Source: Adineta vaga (taxonomy: Eukaryota > Rotifera). From it: a stretch of 64,000 nt of DNA. Every line of letters begins with the position of its first letter. Position 1 is the stretch's first letter. Below the pieces are notes generated by a model. That model was given only the letters and a program-made list of their open reading frames with translations, had not been told where the DNA came from and did no database searches. The DNA is taken from assembly GCA_021613535.1 (NCBI GenBank), contig CP075492.1, positions 13,578,001 through 13,642,000 of the forward strand, read 5' to 3'. This document shows, piece by piece, positions 58,591 to 64,000 of the stretch. The position numbers and the translations under genes were made by a program.

Positions 58591-59060
58591 TATCAATATC
58601 CAAACAAAATCGTTCACTTAGACCTATTCTTCTCATCCTAAAACTTAAAAGCTTATATAGTAATTCAATTCTGGAAAAGTTAAATTCAGATCTCATGAGT
58701 TGCTTGTATAAAAGTATCCACATGAGAATCTTTCATACTGAATTTATCTACTGGAATGAATACAGAATGAAATAATATTGCACGATATATCCCACTCAAC
58801 ATAAACGTTTCGACAATTTATCTATCACAATAGTTAACATAGAAATGCAATTGTTTGATTGATTTATTATGACTTTCGTTTTAGTGAGTGATAAAAATGC
58901 AGAAATAATAAATCTTTTATATAGATATTTACCAAAATGAATTCTTTATTGTCGAAATAATTTATGATTACTTTTTTTTGACATATTGCCTCAGCAGACA
59001 ATAGAACATAAATACCATACGGATTATTCCGTTTGATCTCAGTATTTTCTCCAAACAAGG

Positions 59061-62000
59061 ATGAACAACATGTGTCAGTTGACCGCATGTTTTTTTATAA
59101 TAGAGTTAGTAGTTTTAATCTATGCTGATGTTCATACGAACAATTATGAGAAACGTATTGATTGTGATCCAAATCATCAATTACTTTTGTCCAATCACCC
59201 AAAAGAAACATGTCTAACACGTCATTGTCTATTTGATGACAAAGCATCTGAAGACGAAATTCAATGTTACAAAATCAAGGCGGATGTAATTACAGTAGAT
59301 ATACCTGATATTATAAAAACAGATCCCAAATATCGTATTGATTGTGTGCCTGATATTGATGAATATGGATCATTCTGTGAACTGAATCTTCCAAATAATC
59401 GGACATTAAATGGTACCAATCAAATTTGTACTGCTCGTGGATGCACATGGGATTCAAATCCAGGACCAAATATAACAACTTGTTATATACCATTAGAGAA
59501 AGGAGGATATGGTTTAGTAGGAGAAGGAAATGCCCCTTCGAATGCTATCACACAATATAAACTCAATCGTTTATCAACAAGACTATTGAAAAATGAATTT
59601 TCCATATTCAATCATGATATTGATAATTTAGATGTTCAGATCAGTGTTTCCGATATGAATATGATACGAATGACTATACGCGATGCTACCAGTCAACGTT
59701 ATGAAGTTCCTGTTCCTATCCGATGGACTCCATCAATTTTAACATCAACGTCTGCTAAAATTCAATTTCAAATGACTAAAACTACCAGTGAAAAAATCGG
59801 TTTTCGAGTACTACGTACGAATACACAATCAATTATATTTGATACGACATACTTTGCAAATGGTTTTATTTATGATGATAATTTCCTTCAAATAATAACA
59901 ACAATACCATCTCGAAATATTTATGGTAAATATGCAATCACACTCGTCAATTTCATATTTTGATCTTTAATCTTTCTCGTATAGGTTTTGGAGAAAATAC
60001 ACATCGTTCATTTCGACATATTCTCAAACATTCCTATCGATATTCTATGTTTGCTAGAGATCAATGGCCTACAGGAGTTAATGAAAATCTCTATGGTGTT
60101 CATCCATTCTATATGGTAATTGAATCTGATGGACAAGCTTTTGGTATCTTTATTCTAAACTCTAATGCACAAGATTATAAATTCGATGAATTCGATACAG
60201 ATCAAGCAATGCTTACCTATCGAACAATCGGTGGTATTTTAGATGTTATTTTTTTTGCAGGATCAACCCCTGAACAAGTGATTCAACAATATCAATCAGT
60301 GATTGGTAAACCATATATGCCTCCATACTGGGCATTAGGATTTCAACTTTCACGATATGGTTATAATTCGTTGAATAATATGAAAGCTGCAATGAATAGA
60401 ACTTTGAATGCAAATATTCCTCTTGATATTATGTATGTAGAAAAATGTCCTCTTTTCTACTACTTAAATTCTTTTTCATTTACTGTTAGGTATGGTGATA
60501 TTGATTATTTTCATAAACGACTTGATTTTACTTGGAATCCAATTGATTTTGATGGTTTACCAGAATATGTAGATTGGTTACATGCTCATGGAATGAAATT
60601 TATTACTATTCTTGATCCAGCAATTGATTCCGAAGAGAAAAATTATTCAACTTATCTCGAAGGACAAAAAGCAAATATTTGGATAAAATGGCCTGAACAT
60701 CGAAATATTCAATTTAATGAAACTGGTAATCGTAATATGTTGGGTTATGTATGGCCAGATGGTTAGTTATTTTCATACGCTTATTTCTTCTTACTCTTTT
60801 AGTTGTATGTTGTTTAGGTAAAACTGTATTTCCTGATTTTTTCTATCCACCAACGTATGACTGGTGGAAATCTGAAATTCTTCAATATTATTCCAAACTT
60901 AAATTTGATGGTCTCTGGATTGATATGAAGTGATATTAGTTGTTGTTTCTTTTTAATTGATATAATTCGTATGAATGATTTTATAGTGAACCCGCTAATT
61001 TTGATACTAATAAAGATAAACCTTGGAATTGGAATCGACCAGAACTATGGAATCTTCATTGTCCAATCGATGACGAATTATTAGAAAATCCGCCTTATAA
61101 AACAGCTATTTGTGGTGATTATTTATCTGATAAAACTTTATGTATGATTGGTGAACAAATAAATAGTCGAGGACAACTCTATACTCAGTATAATGTTCAT
61201 AGCTTATATGGATGGTCAGAAACATTAGCTTCATTAACTGCTGCTCGTGCTACAGCAAATAAAAGATCCGTGGTCATTAGTCGATCAACTTTTCCATCAT
61301 CAGGCACTTATAGTGGTCATTGGTTAGGTGATAATGCTGCTGATTGGTCACATTTAAAATATAATATTATTGGAATGTTAGAATTTAATTTATTTGGTGT
61401 ACCTTATATTGGTGCTGATATTTGTGGCTATTTTCATAATACAACAGAAGAAATGTGTCAACGATGGATGCAATTAGGTGCATTTAATCCATTCTTTAGA
61501 AATCATAACGGTTTTGGCAATATCGATCAAGATCCAGGAATATTTTCAGCTAACGTGATCATATCAAATCGTCGAGCTGTGGAATTACGTTATACTCTTA
61601 TTCCCTATTTATATACTTTATTTCATCGAGTACATATTGCTGGTGGTACTGTTGTTCGTTCTATGGCACATGTGTTTCCATCAAATTCAGCATGTTGGTC
61701 ACTCGATGAACAATTTCTATGGGGTTCATCATTACTCATTGCTCCAGTGCTTTATGAAAATCATGTGAATAAAACACTCTATCTACCAACAACAGATCGA
61801 TGGTATGATTATTATACAGGTGAAGAACAAACAACGGTAGGCAGTATTATAGTTTCAGCACCATTAGATTTCATACCATTGTATCTTCGTGGTGGTGCAA
61901 TTATACCACATCAACAAGCAGCTTTGAATACGGTTGCATCCCGAAAGAAACCTCTCTATCTCATTGTAGCATTAGATAGTAATCGATATGCTAGTGGAGA

Positions 62001-62310
62001 ATTATTCTGGGATGATGGAGACTCTATTGATACTTATGAACGATCAGTTTATAATTATTTCATTTTTAATTATATATCACAACGTTTAACAATTCAACCA
62101 TGGGTATATAAATATCCGCAGATGAATAACGAAACAAAACTAGATGATATCAAAATATATGGTATGGCTACTCAACCCATAAACATTTTATGGAATGGAC
62201 AAGAATTAAATTTGAACACTCAATGGACATATGATGCAACGAAAAATATATTACATATGACAAAACTCGCATTGACTCTATCAAAGACGCATAAATTCGT
62301 TTTTCTGTAA
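59061..62310 (+). CDS. secreted GH31 alpha-glucosidase (maltase-glucoamylase type)
   Basis: Five exons: 59061-59925, 59985-60432, 60490-60761, 60818-60929, 60987-62310; introns 56-59 nt, of which 60433-60489 is in frame; 1006 residues. A signal peptide is followed by two P-type trefoil-like segments (KRIDCDPNHQ with CLTRHCLF; YRIDCVPDID with CTARGCTWDSNP). The GH31 N-domain then leads into the barrel. The nucleophile motif spans an exon junction (GLWIDM + NEPANF), and the acid/base lies in HWLGDNAADW. The C-terminal beta domains are complete (YLRGGAIIPHQ). It releases glucose from alpha-1,4-linked maltose or starch ends, probably in the gut. Intact and animal-like. Confidence 0.92.
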
Positions 62311-62427
62311 ACAATATTCAAAGTAAAAGAATGAGAACATGACGTCATATTTTAACTCATAGTTGAGAGGAAGAGAACAAAATGTTAAGATTTTTGAGAG
62401 AGAAACTCGTCTATGAGTAAATGTTTC

Positions 62428-62500
62428 GACAGTATGGCCGAGTGGACTATGGCGGCAGTCTTAGGAACTGTTCTTCGTGGGTTCGAATCCCACTATTGTC
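62428..62500 (+). tRNA. tRNA-Leu(UAG)-like gene with short variable loop
   Basis: 73 nt fold as a full cloverleaf: acceptor GACAGTA/TATTGTC, D-stem GCC/GGC, anticodon stem GCAGT/ACTGT around loop CTTAGGA (anticodon TAG), five-nt variable loop TCTTC, and T-arm GTGGG/CCCAC. A box TGGCCGAGTGG and B box GGTTCGAATCC are perfect, and a T6 terminator follows at 62506-62511. The TGGCCGAGTGG body and G37 are Leu-like. Normal tRNA-Leu is class II with a long variable arm, which is missing here. Confidence 0.75.
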
Positions 62501-62505
62501 AATTA

Positions 62506-62511
62506 CTTTTT
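62506..62511 (+). terminator. RNA polymerase III T-run terminator
   Basis: Run of six T on the sense strand five bases after the tRNA end. Confidence 0.7.
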
Positions 62512-62669
62512 TCGCAATACTTTTCTTCTTTATTCATAAGCAAAAGAACTCATGAAACGAGAGAGAAAAGAGGAAGTTATGACACAATATTAGTATTGAT
62601 AAATCTTGAAGTATGTTTTATTTTATACGATAAAGATCGTGAATAGCATGTATAGTTGTAGTTCATTTC

Positions 62670-63535
62670 TTAAATGGTACTGTATTGAATGTTGAAATCA
62701 ACATTTTTCATATGATTTACCATCAATATGACTAATTTCACGGAGAAATAGAATGAGAAAATCTATGAAAAGAAAACATGATATTTATAGTGACAAGCAA
62801 TAATAGAATACTCACAGTCAACATAGAATAGACGAATGCATTGCCAATAATCGCGACATACCAATGAAAAAGATAACTTCGATAAGGTAAAGAATAGATT
62901 TTGATCACAAGTACTATAACATGTATAATTACACCAATGAAATGAAGGATTGTAATCAATCGACACTATGAAATCAATGTCGAATTTATATTTAAAAATA
63001 ACGAAACGAATAAAACAACTTACAATTAAAATACCGATCCGATTATATTTGATAACAAACATTAGATAAACAGATAGATAGATTAGAATAAGAGAGACTA
63101 AATTTATTGAATATGTCGTAAAAATATTTCAATAACAATAAGAAGTGAACTAATACCTATGATAGTATTGAATGTGAATATATTGTATTGACGCATTTTG
63201 ATATTCTCATATAAATGAATGCTCAGGTAGACTAATACCAGAATCTAAAAGTAAATATTAGAATTGTATTGATACTCAGAATTAGTCAATAATAGAAAGT
63301 TTCGAAATGTATGATGGACGAGTTCTATAGTATATCTCATTGTGGATGTATTACATACCATTTTTAAAATGATTGTCATTAATAAGTTACGTCTTGTTTT
63401 ATATAATTCCACATCTAATTTGTATCTTGTTTTCATTGGTATTTGTACAACTGTTAAATAATCTTTTAGAATATTTTCTATTGAAACATATGGATCCGTG
63501 TTTATTGATTTTTTTAATCGATATTCTGTATTCAT
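62670..63535 (-). CDS. multi-pass membrane protein, five exons, unknown
   Basis: Exons 63535-63359, 63244-63157, 63097-63024, 62965-62816, 62762-62670; introns 53-114 nt; 193 residues; all phases agree. The ATG at 63535 (MNTEYRLKKSINTDPYVSIE) opens a hydrophilic N-terminus. Four or five helices follow (MTIILKMILVLVYLSIHLY, VSLILIYLSVYLMFVIKY, VIIHVIVLVIKIYSL, FSFYFSVKLVILMVN). I do not recognise the family. The gene was rebuilt from splice signals; no single open frame covers it. Confidence 0.6.
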
Positions 63536-63781
63536 TTTCACTTACAAATTAATCAAATGTACACAAAAATAAATCATATCGAATGAAACGATATTTATAC
63601 AATAAAAGAAAGGTTACAAAAGAACATTTCGAATTCCCATGCAGTTTCAAATGTTATTTGCATCATGGCATTTATTATTTGATTTCTTTCACTTCCTTTA
63701 ATTATTATATGGTAAAATCCTTTTTATTTTAGTCATGTTTATTCACATCATAAAAATGCATAGGAAAGTGTATGAAAGATA

Positions 63782-64000
63782 CTATAGATGTTTGATTTTT
63801 TCATTGATAATCGTTTCGCTTAATTCCCATAATTCCTCTGCTTTTTTCGAATTATAAGCTGTAGAACTTGGTTGAGTTGCTCGACAATCTGCGTGATACT
63901 TTCCTGGTTGAGCTTTGTCAGACAGAGCACAATATAAAGTTGTCATTGCTCCTTGAGGAATTGTTTTAGAAATGATTACCAAAGGATACAATAGAATTGA
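63782..64000 (-). CDS. retinol-dehydrogenase-like SDR, C-terminal end (runs off window)
   Basis: The last 72 residues of a protein that continues past the right edge. TLYCALSDKAQPGKYHADCR followed by AEELWELSETIIN is the typical C-terminus of RDH11-14-like short-chain dehydrogenases, which reduce retinal or other carbonyls with NADPH at ER or mitochondrial membranes. The Rossmann core and YxxxK site lie outside the window. Confidence 0.75.
   Translation of the reverse strand, partial: SILLYPLVIISKTIPQGAMTTLYCALSDKAQPGKYHADCRATQPSSTAYNSKKAEELWELSETIINEKIKHL

Noticed and set aside
59960-60766. GH31 first looked frame-shifted into separate genes
   Set aside because: All breaks have proper GT-AG introns of 56-59 nt with matching phases, and catalytic motifs are restored across the junctions.
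1-64000. CRISPR arrays, rRNA genes, integrated viral genes or intact transposons
   Set aside because: No regularly spaced repeats, rRNA core sequences, reverse transcriptase, transposase or capsid motifs were recognised on either strand.

Overview
The window looks like nuclear DNA of a bdelloid rotifer (an Adineta- or Rotaria-like genome). This is inferred from the sequence: it is AT-rich, has very short GT-AG introns (mostly 44-71 nt), has typical metazoan genes (eIF4A, GH31 maltase, arrestin-domain protein, rhodopsin-type GPCRs, VAP/MSP), and mixes these with many genes of families usually found in bacteria, fungi or plants (BAHD acyltransferase, TauD-type dioxygenase, GDSL esterase, GFA enzyme, D-Ala-D-Ala ligase remnant, other ATP-grasp proteins). 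The last trait, with ADP-ribosyltransferase/TPR proteins and the F-box family, is characteristic of bdelloids.

Layout. 0.7-10 kb: a RING/TRAF-type zinc-finger gene and two convergent diverged copies of a large membrane protein. The left copy is frame-shifted in many places and the right copy is intact. Between them lie an LRAT/NlpC-like gene and a GPCR remnant. 10-20 kb: a multi-pass membrane gene, a large ADP-ribosyltransferase-TPR gene, a GPI-anchored Ly6-like gene with an in-frame stop, an intact GPCR and an internally duplicated four-TM protein. 21-30 kb: a frame-shifted LicD gene, an arrestin-domain gene, a GFA enzyme, a small secreted protein, a DUF4419 gene with an 11-nt GT...AG scar, a B-box protein and two membrane proteins. 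32-46 kb: the most foreign-looking stretch, with BAHD, TauD dioxygenase, GDSL esterase, LURP-one-like protein, bacterial-type ATP-grasp, a second ADP-ribosyltransferase, an MSP-RING-TRAF fusion and two decayed ATP-grasp genes. 45.7-54.7 kb: two nearly identical secreted leucine-rich-repeat genes 7.1 kb apart, flanking an F-box gene and a poorly coding region. 54.8-64 kb: eIF4A (9 exons), a decayed gene, a GH31 alpha-glucosidase (5 exons), a tRNA-Leu(UAG)-like gene, a 5-exon membrane protein, and the end of a short-chain dehydrogenase running off the right edge.

How the genes fit together. No operons are expected and none is seen. The clearest theme is accessory, fast-turning-over gene content: broken copies next to intact ones, tandem and inverted duplicates, and foreign metabolic genes. 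The housekeeping gene eIF4A lies inside this accessory neighbourhood. Several genes carry introns that are a multiple of three and lack stops, so naive ORF reading includes them; exon coordinates are given in the evidence. Many frame disruptions could be real decay or assembly errors. The long intact genes alongside them argue that most are real.
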